Shown here one piece after another: positions 1 to 8,773 of a stretch of DNA of 64,000 nt. The stretch is taken from NCBI GenBank assembly GCA_003282155.1, contig QBZY01000002.1, positions 1-64,000 on the forward strand, given 5' to 3'. The notes beneath the pieces are model-generated. The model did not search any database. It was given only the letters and a program-made list of their open reading frames with translations, and was not told the DNA's origin. Positions within the stretch are counted from its first letter, which is position 1. Each line of letters begins with the position of its first letter. This DNA comes from Pelagibacteraceae bacterium AG-337-I02. GTDB taxonomy: Bacteria > Pseudomonadota > Alphaproteobacteria > HIMB59 > GCA-002718135. The position numbers and the translations under genes were made by a program.

Positions 1-2
1 CC

Positions 3-659
3 GGCCAAGTTAATGTGAATGATAAAATTATTACCAAAAGTGGTAACAGTTTTAATGAAAATTCAAAAATACAAATTAAACAACTTCATCCTCCGTGGGT
101 ATCAAGAGGTGCATTCAAATTACTGAAAGCGATTGATCATTTTAAAATTGATATTGAAAATAAAATTTGTTTAGATATTGGTTCATCAACTGGTGGCTTC
201 ACAGAAGTTCTTTTAAAACAAAATGCCAAAAAAATATATTCTATTGATGTAGGTACAAATCAACTTCATGAAAAATTAAAAAAAGAAAAAAAAATTATCA
301 GTGTAGAAAATTTTAACGCTAAATATTTAGATAACTCAATAATTCATGAAAAAATTAACTTGGTAGTCTGTGATGTTAGTTTCATAAGTCTAACGAAGGT
401 TATAGAACCTAGTTTGAAGCTTTTATCAAGTAAAGCTGAGATTATTTCACTAATTAAACCACAATTTGAAACTAATAAAATAAATTTGAAAAAAGGTATT
501 GTGAAAGATCCATTGATTCATGAACAAGTATGCAATGATATATCTAATTGGTTTAAAAAATCAATTAAGGCTGAAGTTGTAGGTTTAGTTGAAAGTCCAA
601 TAACTGGACCAAAAGGGAATAAAGAGTTTTTGATTTATAGTGTTTTAAAGAAATCTTAA
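3..659 (+). CDS. tlyA: TlyA-family 16S/23S rRNA methyltransferase, 5' end cut by window
   Basis: SAM-dependent RNA 2'-O-methyltransferase with an FtsJ-like fold; TlyA relatives modify rRNA. A GTG at 15 could be read as a start, but the frame stays open to base 3 and the residues there ([14 protein letters not shown]) look like the end of an S4 RNA-binding domain, so the true start lies upstream and the N-terminus is missing. Seen: the SAM-binding stretch [15 protein letters not shown] and a K-D-K-E set of catalytic residues typical of the family, namely Lys in RGAFKLL, Asp in VCDVSF, Lys in LIKPQFE and Glu in NKEFL. The 3' end overlaps the convergent aroC by 15 bases. The family call is firm. 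Whether it methylates rRNA or is a haemolysin-annotated paralogue cannot be told from sequence. Confidence 0.9.
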   Translation, partial: GQVNVNDKIITKSGNSFNENSKIQIKQLHPPWVSRGAFKLLKAIDHFKIDIENKICLDIGSSTGGFTEVLLKQNAKKIYSIDVGTNQLHEKLKKEKKIISVENFNAKYLDNSIIHEKINLVVCDVSFISLTKVIEPSLKLLSSKAEIISLIKPQFETNKINLKKGIVKDPLIHEQVCNDISNWFKKSIKAEVVGLVESPITGPKGNKEFLIYSVLKKS

Positions 660-1715
660 ACAGTGATCAGCTATAGTTGTGGCAACCATTGCTTCACCAA
701 CAGGAACAGCTCTTATACCAACACATGGATCATGACGACCTTTAGTAGATATCGTTGTTTCTTTTAATTTTGTATTAATTGTTTTTTTTATTGATAATAT
801 TGAACTTGTCGGTTTTACTACAAATCTAGTAATTAATTCTTGGCCAGTTGTAATACCTCCAAGAACTCCACCATTATTATTTGAAAGAAATAAAGGTTTT
901 TTATTTTTAATTCTCATTTCATCAACATTAGAAATTCCAGTTTCATTAACACTGCTAAACCCATTTCCCATTTCTACACCCTTAACAGCATTAATAGACA
1001 TCAATGCCTTAGCTATATCGGAGTCTATTTTTTCATAAATAGGCTCTCCTAATCCAGCTGGCAAACCTTTTACTCTAATTTCTATTATGGCACCTAAAGA
1101 GGAACCAGATTTTCTTGCAGTTTGTATTTCGTTTTTCCATGTTTCAATAATTTCTTTATCGGGACTCCAAAAATTATTTTTTGAAATAAAATTATTATTC
1201 CAATTATCATAATTAATTTTATGATTACCTATTTGAATTAATGCACCTGTTATTACAACTTGATTTTGAATTTTATTTTTTATGATTTTTCTTGCTATTG
1301 CACCTGCTGCTACTCTCATCGCAGTTTCTCTAGCACTAGATCTACCACCACCCCTATAATCTCTTATGCCATATTTTTTCCAATATGTGTAATCTGCATG
1401 ACCTGGTCTAAATTTACTTTTGATATCACCATAATCTTTTGATCTCTGATCTTGATTATAAATAATTAGAGAAATAGGATGACCTGTTGTTTTTCCTTCA
1501 AAAGTTCCAGATAGTATTTCAACTTGATCTTTTTCTTTTCTTTGAGTTGTAAATTTCGACTGACCAGGTTTTCTTTTATCTAAATAAGGTTGAATATCTT
1601 TTTCAGTTAAATTTATGTTTGATGGAACTCCATCGACAACGCAACCAATAGCTTTCCCATGGCTTTCTCCCCAAGTAGTAAAATTAAAAATTTTTCCTAT
1701 TGAATTAGAAGTCAT
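645..1715 (-). CDS. aroC: chorismate synthase
   Basis: Catalyses the last shikimate-pathway step, EPSP to chorismate, using reduced FMN, in the cytoplasm. The 356 residues match the usual family length. All signature blocks are visible: [16 protein letters not shown] near the N-terminus, [14 protein letters not shown] followed by [14 protein letters not shown] around residues 100-130, and [16 protein letters not shown] near the C-terminus. It begins inside the last codons of fabI (ATGA overlap of 4 bases), so the two are probably translated together from one transcript. Its 3' end runs 15 bases into the convergent tlyA gene. Confidence 0.97.
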   Translation of the reverse strand: MTSNSIGKIFNFTTWGESHGKAIGCVVDGVPSNINLTEKDIQPYLDKRKPGQSKFTTQRKEKDQVEILSGTFEGKTTGHPISLIIYNQDQRSKDYGDIKSKFRPGHADYTYWKKYGIRDYRGGGRSSARETAMRVAAGAIARKIIKNKIQNQVVITGALIQIGNHKINYDNWNNNFISKNNFWSPDKEIIETWKNEIQTARKSGSSLGAIIEIRVKGLPAGLGEPIYEKIDSDIAKALMSINAVKGVEMGNGFSSVNETGISNVDEMRIKNKKPLFLSNNNGGVLGGITTGQELITRFVVKPTSSILSIKKTINTKLKETTISTKGRHDPCVGIRAVPVGEAMVATTIADHCLRFL

Positions 1716-2539
1716 TTTTTAGAATTTGTAAATTCACCTAATAATTCAGAAACACTTTCACTCTCATCAACTGCAACCATTCCTACAGTATGATAGCCGC
1801 AATCAACATGTTGTATCTCACCAGTAACGGCACTCCCAAGATCACTTAAGAGATACAAAGCAGAATTTCCAACATCTTGCTGATTTACATTTCTTTTAAG
1901 AGGAGCATTAAGCTCGTTCCATTTTAGAATAAATCTAAAATCACCTATTCCTGATGCTGCTAACGTTTTAATTGGGCCAGCACTAATGGCATTAACTCTT
2001 ATATTTTTTTCTCCCAAATCAACTGCTAAATATCTAACACTTGCCTCTAAAGCTGCTTTTGCAACTCCCATAACATTATAATGAGGCATAACTTGTTCTG
2101 ATCCATAATATGTTAAAGTTAAAATTGATCCACCATCATTCATTAAAGGTTCTGCAAGCCTACAAGCCTCTGTAAAAGAATAACATGATATATGCATAGT
2201 TTGTTTAAAATTATCAGAAGAGGTATTGTAATATTTACCTCTTAATTCATCTTTGTTGGAAAAACCAATTCCATGAACAAGAAAATCTAATTCACCCCAT
2301 TTATTTTTAAGTGTCTCAAAAACATTATTCATACTTTGTGAGTCTGAAACATCACAAGGAATAATAGTGTTAGAACCTATTTCTTCTGCAAGTGGCTGAA
2401 CTCTTTTTTTAAGAGCTTCTCCTTGATAAGTAAGTGCAATTTCTGCTCCCTGTTCTGCTAATTTTTTTGCAATACCCCAGGCAATAGATCTGTCATTTGC
2501 CACTCCCATAATCAGACCTTTTTTATTTTGCATCAACAT
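1712..2539 (-). CDS. fabI: enoyl-ACP reductase (NADH)
   Basis: Reduces trans-2-enoyl-ACP in the last step of each type II fatty-acid elongation cycle; the target of triclosan-like inhibitors. The open frame extends to 2683, but the family's N-terminus ([20 protein letters not shown]) begins just after the ATG codons at 2539 and 2533. The extra upstream residues are low-complexity and overlap divergent pdxH, so I start at 2539; 2533 is equally possible. Seen: nucleotide-binding [11 protein letters not shown], the Tyr-x6-Lys catalytic pair in YNVMGVAKA, and the [16 protein letters not shown] loop. Length of about 275 residues is normal. It is followed directly by aroC with a 4-base overlap. Confidence 0.96.
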   Translation of the reverse strand: MLMQNKKGLIMGVANDRSIAWGIAKKLAEQGAEIALTYQGEALKKRVQPLAEEIGSNTIIPCDVSDSQSMNNVFETLKNKWGELDFLVHGIGFSNKDELRGKYYNTSSDNFKQTMHISCYSFTEACRLAEPLMNDGGSILTLTYYGSEQVMPHYNVMGVAKAALEASVRYLAVDLGEKNIRVNAISAGPIKTLAASGIGDFRFILKWNELNAPLKRNVNQQDVGNSALYLLSDLGSAVTGEIQHVDCGYHTVGMVAVDESESVSELLGEFTNSKK

Positions 2540-2607
2540 ATTGTAAATCAGTGTTTTTTTATAAATATAGATATATATACTTATAAAATAATATTCATAT
2601 CTATAAT

Positions 2608-3213
2608 ATGCAATCAAATCAAAAATTAATAAGTTCTGATAAAAAACCAATTGAACTTTTTCAAGAATGGTTTGAAGAGGCAAAGAAAAGTGAAATCAAT
2701 GATCCAAATGCTATGAACCTTGCTACTATATCTTCTGAAGGCAAACCCAGCTCACGAATTGTTTTACTTAAATCATATGATGATAAAGGGTTTGTTTTTT
2801 ACACAAATTCAAATAGCAAAAAAGGTAGAGCAATTAAAAACAACGATTGTGTAGCTTTAAATTTTCATTGGAAAACACTTCAAAGACAAATAAGAATAGA
2901 AGGTAATGTTTCACAAATTTCAAATGCTGAAGCTGATGAATATTATAATTCAAGGCCACTAGGAAGTAGAATAGGAGCTTGGGCTTCATTACAGTCAGAA
3001 GAACTAGATGATAGATCGACATTAACTAAAAGAGTAGAAGAGTTTGAAAAAAAATTTTCAGATAATGATGTACCAAGACCTTCACATTGGAATGGTTACT
3101 TAGTCGAACCTATGTTAATTGAATTTTGGCAAGATATGCCATTCAGACTGCATGACAGACTTGAATTCCGTATGGAAAATGATGGTTGGGTTACAAGAAA
3201 ATTATATCCTTAA
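2608..3213 (+). CDS. pdxH: pyridoxamine 5'-phosphate oxidase
   Basis: FMN-dependent oxidation of pyridoxamine- or pyridoxine-5'-phosphate to pyridoxal phosphate, the vitamin B6 cofactor. The 201 residues fit the family. Seen: the FMN-binding block NLATISSEGKPSSRIVLLK, GFVFYTNSNSKKG, the dimer and substrate motif SRPLGSRIGAWASLQS, and the C-terminal RLHDRLEF...W..RKLYP signature. It is divergent from fabI across a 68-base AT-rich gap and convergent with the nucleotidyltransferase gene, the two stop codons sharing the palindrome TTAA at 3210-3213. The PLP made here would serve the PLP enzymes in the catabolic cluster at 53-56 kb (inference). Confidence 0.96.
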   Translation: MQSNQKLISSDKKPIELFQEWFEEAKKSEINDPNAMNLATISSEGKPSSRIVLLKSYDDKGFVFYTNSNSKKGRAIKNNDCVALNFHWKTLQRQIRIEGNVSQISNAEADEYYNSRPLGSRIGAWASLQSEELDDRSTLTKRVEEFEKKFSDNDVPRPSHWNGYLVEPMLIEFWQDMPFRLHDRLEFRMENDGWVTRKLYP

Positions 3214-3644
3214 TTATCTTCTTTCCATTTTTGTAAAATCCATGAACTAGAATTTGATTTATTGTCACCACCTATACCCCAAAGTAACTGTATATTGTTT
3301 TTTTCACAGAATATTGATTCTGGTGTTGTACTATTATTTCTATCACCTCCATTTGCAAATTTAATAATTGATTTTGGATATTTATTTTTTACTTTTTTAA
3401 GACCATCGATGCACGTCTTATCTCCGTCATCAAATTCTATAACATCAATAACATTTTTTAACTCATTCATAATTATAGTTCTTTCAATAAAAGGAAGAAA
3501 TTCCTTACCTTTCTTTTTTTGAAGCCATAAATCAGAATTTAGCAAAACTACAACTTCACCATGTTTAGCAGCTTCTTTAATTAATTTTATATGACCACTG
3601 TGAATTGGGTCAAAACCTCCACTGACAACAACTATTTCACGCAT
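3210..3644 (-). CDS. adenylyl-/cytidylyltransferase family protein
   Basis: A small nucleotidyltransferase (144 residues) of the HIGH superfamily, which joins a nucleotide to a phosphorylated small molecule. Seen: the N-terminal GGFDPIHSGHIKLI with the HxGH nucleotide-binding motif, and FIERTIIMNELKNV, typical of the RfaE C-terminal/TagD-like group. The acceptor substrate cannot be deduced. It is shorter than CoaD and lacks its usual C-terminal signature, so phosphopantetheine adenylyltransferase is unlikely. It is the last gene of the minus-strand operon and overlaps pyrE by 8 bases, which implies coupled translation but not a shared pathway. Confidence 0.82.
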   Translation of the reverse strand: MREIVVVSGGFDPIHSGHIKLIKEAAKHGEVVVLLNSDLWLQKKKGKEFLPFIERTIIMNELKNVIDVIEFDDGDKTCIDGLKKVKNKYPKSIIKFANGGDRNNSTTPESIFCEKNNIQLLWGIGGDNKSNSSSWILQKWKEDN

Positions 3645-4272
3645 ACTTGCTTCTCCATTTTTCTGGATCTTCTAAAAATTCTTTTAAGTTTGAAACCTTA
3701 TCTTCAGAATATATTTTTTCACTTTCAATATAATTTATTATATCTTTCCAAGTACACAGTGAGTGCATATTTACATTTAATTTAAATAATTCTGATTCTT
3801 TGAAATTAAAAATATCATAATAAAATATTACAAATATATCTTTAACTTTTAATCCTGCTTCACGCATTGCGTTAATAAAAATTATTTTACTACCTCCATC
3901 AGTAGCTAGATCTTCAACTAAAAGAGCTTTTTGATTATTTTCAAATTCACCTTCAATTTGTTTGTTTTTTCCAAAACCTTTCGTTTTTTTTCTAATGTAA
4001 ATCATTTTTTTATCTAATTTTTGAGAAATAAAAGCAGCATAGGGAATTCCTGCGGTCTCTCCACCAGCAATAATTTCTGTATCAATATTATTTTTAGTTA
4101 AATAATTTATGGCTTTATCAATTATAAAATTTCTTTCTTTTGTAAAAGAAATAATTTTTCTACAATCCACATAGACAGGACTAGCCAAGCCTGATGTAAG
4201 AGTAAAATATTTATCAAATGAAAAATTAATAGATTTTATATCTACTAATATTTTAGCTATCTCTTTAGACAT
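3637..4272 (-). CDS. pyrE: orotate phosphoribosyltransferase
   Basis: Transfers ribose-5-phosphate from PRPP to orotate, giving OMP in de novo pyrimidine synthesis. Seen: LTSGLASPVYVDCRKI near the N-terminus (orotate and phosphate contacts), GGETAGIPYAAFIS, a mobile-loop basic segment IRKKTKGFGKNKQIEG, and the PRPP-binding motif LVEDLATDGGSK. The Ala in that motif replaces the commoner Thr; related alphaproteobacterial enzymes show similar forms, as I recall. Length of 211 residues is normal. It lies 4 bases after the UspA-like gene and overlaps the next gene by 8 bases. Confidence 0.93.
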   Translation of the reverse strand: MSKEIAKILVDIKSINFSFDKYFTLTSGLASPVYVDCRKIISFTKERNFIIDKAINYLTKNNIDTEIIAGGETAGIPYAAFISQKLDKKMIYIRKKTKGFGKNKQIEGEFENNQKALLVEDLATDGGSKIIFINAMREAGLKVKDIFVIFYYDIFNFKESELFKLNVNMHSLCTWKDIINYIESEKIYSEDKVSNLKEFLEDPEKWRSKYA

Positions 4273-4276
4273 TTTT

Positions 4277-4750
4277 TTAAGTTATTTGCGCAATATGTTC
4301 AAATGATAAATTTCCAGGCACAATCATTATTGGTATTCTTAGGTTTGTTATTTCATTACTCACCAGAGAAGTTATTATTGGACCAGGGTTTTTACTATTT
4401 GGATCAGTATTGGCAGCTAAAACAAGAACATTAATATTTTTTTCCTCATCTAATAATTGTTTTAATTCAGATATAGTATCCCCTTCTCTTAAAGAGAGAG
4501 CAGGATAGTCGCCTGTTCTTTCTTGGACAAATGAGGCAGCTTTTTTAAGAATTGTTTCTGCTTCTTCTCTAGCTTCCTCTTTCATAATGTCTGTAACACC
4601 TTTGGTAGTTAGAACATCCAACGGTTCTATGAATGTTGCAATAATAATTTTTCTTCCCGTTTTTTTTGATCTTGCACAAGCATATTCAAGAGCTGTATCC
4701 ATTTCTTCTGAATTATCTGCAACAACTAGAATATATCTATCATCACTCAT
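4277..4750 (-). CDS. universal stress protein family protein
   Basis: A UspA-fold cytoplasmic protein of 157 residues. Seen: the N-terminal strand YILVVADNSEEMDTALEYA, the central ALSLREGDTISELKQLL, and the C-terminal region ending SNEITNLRIPIMIVPG, which matches the usual Usp end. The ATP-binding G-2x-G-9x-G-S/T motif is not clearly preserved, so nucleotide binding is uncertain. It overlaps the Alph_Pro_TM gene upstream by 4 bases and sits in the operon of the TSUP permease. A link to that transport system is inference from context only. Confidence 0.8.
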   Translation of the reverse strand: MSDDRYILVVADNSEEMDTALEYACARSKKTGRKIIIATFIEPLDVLTTKGVTDIMKEEAREEAETILKKAASFVQERTGDYPALSLREGDTISELKQLLDEEKNINVLVLAANTDPNSKNPGPIITSLVSNEITNLRIPIMIVPGNLSFEHIAQIT

Positions 4751-5511
4751 TTACTTCTCCTAAATAAAGCAGCAGCAATAAAACCTGAAAATATTGAAAA
4801 GATAATTACAAAAACTCCGTATGTAGCTGCATTTTCATTAGCAAAGTCAAATATTTGACTTCCTATACCAGTTTTTTTTATAACTATATTTTTCTGATCA
4901 GTACTCATAATTGTATTATTTCTTATATAGTAAATATCAACATTATAAATCCCTGGTATTGTGTTTGTTGGAAAAAAAACGCTAGTTTGAAACAATTTAT
5001 CTTTGACCTTTTTCATTTCAAAACTTTTATAAAATGATTGTTCTTTTTTTAATCTAACAAAATTTTCATTCCAATTTTTTTGGTCATTTTTGAAAATAAA
5101 ATTTTGATTAAAAGTCTTATTATTTAAAATTTTTTCAAAACTAAGATCCTCATTAATTAATATCGATTCAGGCAAGATTTCGTTAATTTCTTTTGAGGAG
5201 GATAAAAAGAATAAAGATGGAATGTTGCTATAGGTAACGTATTGATTATTTATCCATATTCCAAAATACCTCTCTTTTTTTTGTATTCTCATTTTTGATG
5301 GTGGTCCTTTTATTGTCAAAAGTGTCTCATGATCATCTTTTAGTAATCCAAAAATAATAATTTCCTTTCCATTAAAATCTGTTTTTAATTCAATACTATC
5401 CTCAGATAAGTCAAAGTAAATTTCTTCAGCATGAAGAAAGTTATAAAAAAAAATTACAGTCAATAAAATTGTTAGTTTAAAAGCAAACCTTATATATAAA
5501 TTTTTAATCAT
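4747..5511 (-). CDS. Alph_Pro_TM (TIGR02186-like) membrane-anchored protein
   Basis: A 254-residue protein with an N-terminal signal or anchor segment (residues 8-27), a long extracytoplasmic region, and a single C-terminal transmembrane helix (AATYGVFVIIFSIFSGFIA) ending in a basic tail. Recognisable blocks such as IIIFGLLKD, GIWINNQYVTYSNIPSLFF and PGIYNVDIYYI resemble the alphaproteobacterial TIGR02186/PF09608 family, which is commonly encoded beside TSUP-type permeases. The function of the family is unknown. Here it lies two genes after a TSUP permease and overlaps both flanking genes (8 bases upstream, 4 downstream), supporting a functional unit with the permease. Confidence 0.78.
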   Translation of the reverse strand: MIKNLYIRFAFKLTILLTVIFFYNFLHAEEIYFDLSEDSIELKTDFNGKEIIIFGLLKDDHETLLTIKGPPSKMRIQKKERYFGIWINNQYVTYSNIPSLFFLSSSKEINEILPESILINEDLSFEKILNNKTFNQNFIFKNDQKNWNENFVRLKKEQSFYKSFEMKKVKDKLFQTSVFFPTNTIPGIYNVDIYYIRNNTIMSTDQKNIVIKKTGIGSQIFDFANENAATYGVFVIIFSIFSGFIAAALFRRSK

Positions 5512-5911
5512 CTATTTTTGTCACTTCTAAAATATAAAATTCTAAATAAAATCCAATTAATGCAAAAATTGATACTAATAAAAAAGATGCTTTCTCAATC
5601 AATATATCAATCACTAATATATCTTTTTGCAAAAGCATATAAATTGGAATTACAGTGGATAAAATAATAATACTTAGTTTTGCAAATGAAACATTAAATA
5701 ATATTTCTGTAAATTTTTTATTAAGATCTTTTTTAATAAATACTCTGAAATTTGCCCAAATATAAATTTTGTTAAATGAATTTATAACAATTATTAGAAT
5801 TAAAAAATACTCAATATTCTCCAGATTAAAATCAATAGTTGTAAAAATAAAATATATGAAGAGACAAACTACGATCAAAAAATTAATTGAAAAATTAAAT
5901 ATTGATATCAT
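5504..5911 (-). CDS. small integral membrane protein, unknown
   Basis: I do not recognise this 135-residue product. It has about four hydrophobic segments (roughly residues 5-25, 35-55, 75-95 and 105-125) joined by short loops, and no conserved catalytic motif that I can see. It is translationally linked to its neighbours, beginning in a 4-base overlap with the TSUP permease gene and ending in an 8-base overlap with the Alph_Pro_TM gene. The tight coupling suggests a membrane partner of the permease, but this is context inference. Confidence 0.7.
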   Translation of the reverse strand: MISIFNFSINFLIVVCLFIYFIFTTIDFNLENIEYFLILIIVINSFNKIYIWANFRVFIKKDLNKKFTEILFNVSFAKLSIIILSTVIPIYMLLQKDILVIDILIEKASFLLVSIFALIGFYLEFYILEVTKIDD

Positions 5912-6822
5912 ATCATTACCAATGAAAATAAATCATTAGGTCTTAAAACTAGATCTGTAAAAATTTTACCACAGACACCCAGTACTAATATAGCCAAAAT
6001 ACCTCTCAAATATTCTGCTTTTAATTTAGATCCAAAAATTACACCAATTTGTGCACCAATTACTCCTCCAAATATCATTAGTGCAGACAGCACAATATCT
6101 ACATTATAATTTATGTAGGATTGAAAGAATGTTGCATTAGCAGTAACAAAAATGATTTGAAATAAAGATGTCCCAACTACTATACTTGTCGGCATTCCAA
6201 GTATATATACCATTGCAGGTATCATTATAAATCCTCCTCCAACTCCCATCATTGCGGACATTATTCCAACTGCGAACCCTATCAGTACAGCCGGTATCGC
6301 ACTTATATAAAGTTTTGATCTATGAAATCGAACTTTGAATGGAAGTCCGTGAAACCAAGAATGTTGATGCAGTTTTGTTCTTTTAGTGTTTCTTGCTCTG
6401 TATTGTTTTATTGTGGTTCTTGCGCTTTCAAAAGCCATACTAAAGCCAATAAAACCTAAAAAGAAAAGAAATAATAACTGAATAACTAAATCTATTTGCC
6501 CAAAGTTTTTTAGATAACTGAAAATATTTACACCAACAGTGGACCCAATTAAACCTCCTATTAAAAGGAATATACCCATCTTTATATCAACATTTCTTTT
6601 TCTCCAGTGAGCAATAAAACCTGAAACTGAAGTTGCTAAAACGTGCGGAGCTTCAGAACCAACTGCTACAACTGGAGGTATGCCTAAAAAAATTAATAGT
6701 GGTGTCATTAAAAATCCACCACCAACACCAAAAATTCCTGAAAGTATTCCTATACTCATACCAATAAAGATAATGAGAAAAATATTCACGTTCATTTCAG
6801 CTATTGGGAGGTATATTGACAT
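5908..6822 (-). CDS. TSUP (TauE/SafE) family permease
   Basis: An inner-membrane permease of 304 residues in the sulfite/organosulfonate exporter superfamily. Seen: the paired family repeats GILSGIFGVGGGFLMTPLL near the N-terminus and GIMSAMMGVGGGFIMIPAM in the second half, with about eight transmembrane helices. A basic cytoplasmic loop (residues about 135-165, RARNTKRTKLHQHSW) separates the halves. It is the first gene of a minus-strand operon with an unknown membrane protein, an Alph_Pro_TM protein and a UspA-like protein. Substrate is not determined; sulfite or a sulfonate is a family-based guess. The neighbouring YeiH-type gene has also been linked to sulfur anions. Confidence 0.88.
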   Translation of the reverse strand: MSIYLPIAEMNVNIFLIIFIGMSIGILSGIFGVGGGFLMTPLLIFLGIPPVVAVGSEAPHVLATSVSGFIAHWRKRNVDIKMGIFLLIGGLIGSTVGVNIFSYLKNFGQIDLVIQLLFLFFLGFIGFSMAFESARTTIKQYRARNTKRTKLHQHSWFHGLPFKVRFHRSKLYISAIPAVLIGFAVGIMSAMMGVGGGFIMIPAMVYILGMPTSIVVGTSLFQIIFVTANATFFQSYINYNVDIVLSALMIFGGVIGAQIGVIFGSKLKAEYLRGILAILVLGVCGKIFTDLVLRPNDLFSLVMI

Positions 6823-6887
6823 TTTATGCTCTAATTTTTTATATAATTAATACTACTTAAGTACAAATTATATTTGATTTTAGAAAA

Positions 6888-7982
6888 TTAAATAAAATAA
6901 TTTAAAAAAATAATTCCAATATAACTTACAAAACCAACACTCAATGCAGCTGTGAAACCTACATAAAATGGCCTTATTCCTAAGCTTCGTAAAGATATCA
7001 AGTTTGTACTTAAACCAACCGCAGCCATTGCTATAGCTAAACTATATTCAGCTATTGATTTTATATAATGAATTGTTAATTCCCATTGATAAATTAAAAA
7101 TATCCCAAAAGCTTCATCTGAACTTTGTATACCATAGTCGCCAATTGATCTTATTAATCCCATAAATATAAACCCGATAATAAATAATGGAAACATTGAT
7201 AGAATTGATGGTTTAGTATTTTTCTTATCAATATTATTTTTTAGGTATAAAAAACTAATCAATGGAATTACAACTATCATACTAATATTTCTTACAAGTT
7301 TTGTAACAGTTGCAATGTCCATTGTAATTTGAGAATTATATTGCTCAGAATAAATTAATCCTGCGCCAGCTACTTGAGCAGTTTCATGAATTGATGTGCC
7401 TAAAAATAATCCTATTGATAACTCATTACCGCTAAATAGAAAGTGTGCTAAAAATGGATATACAAACATAGCTATTATTCCAAATATAGTAATGTTAGCA
7501 ATTGCATATGTAACTTCTTCTTTATTAGCGTTAATTGCAGGGCTGGTAGCAACTATAGCAGAAGCACCACAGATACTAGTTCCAACTGCAATTAGAGAAC
7601 CTATTTTTGAAGGAACGTTTAATAACTTGCAAAAATAATTTACAAACAAAATTGATATAATAATACAAGTTATAATCAAGGGTATACCAATTAATCCTAC
7701 CTTTAAAATATCCAAGAGTCCTAATCTAATTCCAAGGCAAATTATTCCTAATCTAAGAATAATCTTTAAAGAAAAATTTATTCCTTCAGAAAAAATAAAA
7801 GGAATTTTAATAATGTTTCCAATTATTAGGCCAATTATTATCGAGAGCATAATAGGAGAAATTGGACTTTTATTTAAGTTTAATAATTCACTCCCGATAA
7901 AATGACTTAAAAATATACCAGTATATGCAATTATAAAACTAAATAAAACACCAGGAAAAATTCTATATATTGAAAATTGCAT
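6888..7982 (-). CDS. YeiH/UPF0324 family putative anion exporter
   Basis: A 364-residue inner-membrane protein with about ten transmembrane helices. Family blocks seen: PISPIMLSIIIGLIIGN, LRLGIICLGIRLGLLDI, VGTSICGASAIVATSPAI, FLGTSIHETAQVAGAG and the C-terminal AMAAVGLSTNL. Such proteins are annotated as putative sulfate exporters; the substrate is not proven. It lies 65 bases upstream of the TSUP permease operon on the same strand, so the two may share a transcript. The N-terminal ATG at 7982 leads straight into the first helix, with no better alternative. Confidence 0.88.
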   Translation of the reverse strand: MQFSIYRIFPGVLFSFIIAYTGIFLSHFIGSELLNLNKSPISPIMLSIIIGLIIGNIIKIPFIFSEGINFSLKIILRLGIICLGIRLGLLDILKVGLIGIPLIITCIIISILFVNYFCKLLNVPSKIGSLIAVGTSICGASAIVATSPAINANKEEVTYAIANITIFGIIAMFVYPFLAHFLFSGNELSIGLFLGTSIHETAQVAGAGLIYSEQYNSQITMDIATVTKLVRNISMIVVIPLISFLYLKNNIDKKNTKPSILSMFPLFIIGFIFMGLIRSIGDYGIQSSDEAFGIFLIYQWELTIHYIKSIAEYSLAIAMAAVGLSTNLISLRSLGIRPFYVGFTAALSVGFVSYIGIIFLNYFI

Positions 7983-8074
7983 TCTTTAATCCCATTATAG
8001 AATAAAATAATTATTCAAATACATAATTTAATATTTATTATAAATATTATCTTGTTAATATTCTTACAAATACA

Positions 8075-8773
8075 ATGGACATATTCGAAATATTTACAAA
8101 TTCTATATTATTAATTGTAAGACTAGATCCAGAATTATGGGATATCATAATCTTATCATTATATGTAAGTTTTACTGCACTTATTTTTGCTTCAGTCTTT
8201 GGTTTTTTTATAGGTTATTATTTGGCTCTCTATAATTTTTTTTTAAAAAAAATTTTGTTAATTTTTTTGAATTCTTTAATGGGTATTCCTCCAGTGGTAG
8301 TGGGTTTAATAGTTTATTTTATTTTTGCTTCTGGCGGTCCTTTGGGAGTTTTGCAATTATTATATACCCCATCTGCAATGATTATAGCTCAAACAATAAT
8401 TATATTTCCAATTATTGTTTCTTTATCACATGAAATATTTTCGAAAAATTGGATTGAATTTAAAGATCAAATAAGATCGCTAAATATTCCTTTTTTAGGT
8501 TCAGTCAAACTTCTTTTTAGTCATAGTTATTTTTTACTAATAACAACTTTATTATCAGCCTTTGGAAGAGCTATTTCTGAAGTTGGTGCAGTAATGATTG
8601 TGGGAGGTAACATTGATCATTATACAAGAGTAATGACAACAGCTATTTCTTTAGAAACTAGGATGGGAAATCTCGAATATGCTATGGCTTTAGGAATAGT
8701 TCTAATATCAATAACAATTATTATTTATTCTTTTGTATATATATTAAATAATAATCTTAAATTTAATAAATGA
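8075..8773 (+). CDS. tupB: tungstate/molybdate-type ABC transporter permease
   Basis: A 232-residue membrane subunit with about five or six helices. Seen: SLYVSFTALIFASVFGFFIGYYLALY at the N-terminus (read in part), MGIPPVVVGLIVYFIFAS, and the EAA-type coupling loop AFGRAISEVGAVMIVGGNI, which is characteristic of the TupB/WtpB group. The gene overlaps moeA by 4 bases, consistent with oxyanion uptake feeding molybdopterin cofactor assembly. No ATPase or substrate-binding protein gene lies next to it, so its partners must be elsewhere. Tungstate versus molybdate cannot be separated from sequence. Confidence 0.85.
   Translation: MDIFEIFTNSILLIVRLDPELWDIIILSLYVSFTALIFASVFGFFIGYYLALYNFFLKKILLIFLNSLMGIPPVVVGLIVYFIFASGGPLGVLQLLYTPSAMIIAQTIIIFPIIVSLSHEIFSKNWIEFKDQIRSLNIPFLGSVKLLFSHSYFLLITTLLSAFGRAISEVGAVMIVGGNIDHYTRVMTTAISLETRMGNLEYAMALGIVLISITIIIYSFVYILNNNLKFNK

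Noticed and set aside
1260-1442. Plus-strand 60-codon open frame inside aroC
   Set aside because: Shadow of the antisense strand of a conserved gene; no ribosome binding site or family resemblance.
2540-2683. N-terminal extension of FabI by 48 residues
   Set aside because: The extra sequence is low-complexity Ile/Tyr-rich, unlike the family, and overlaps the start of divergent pdxH.
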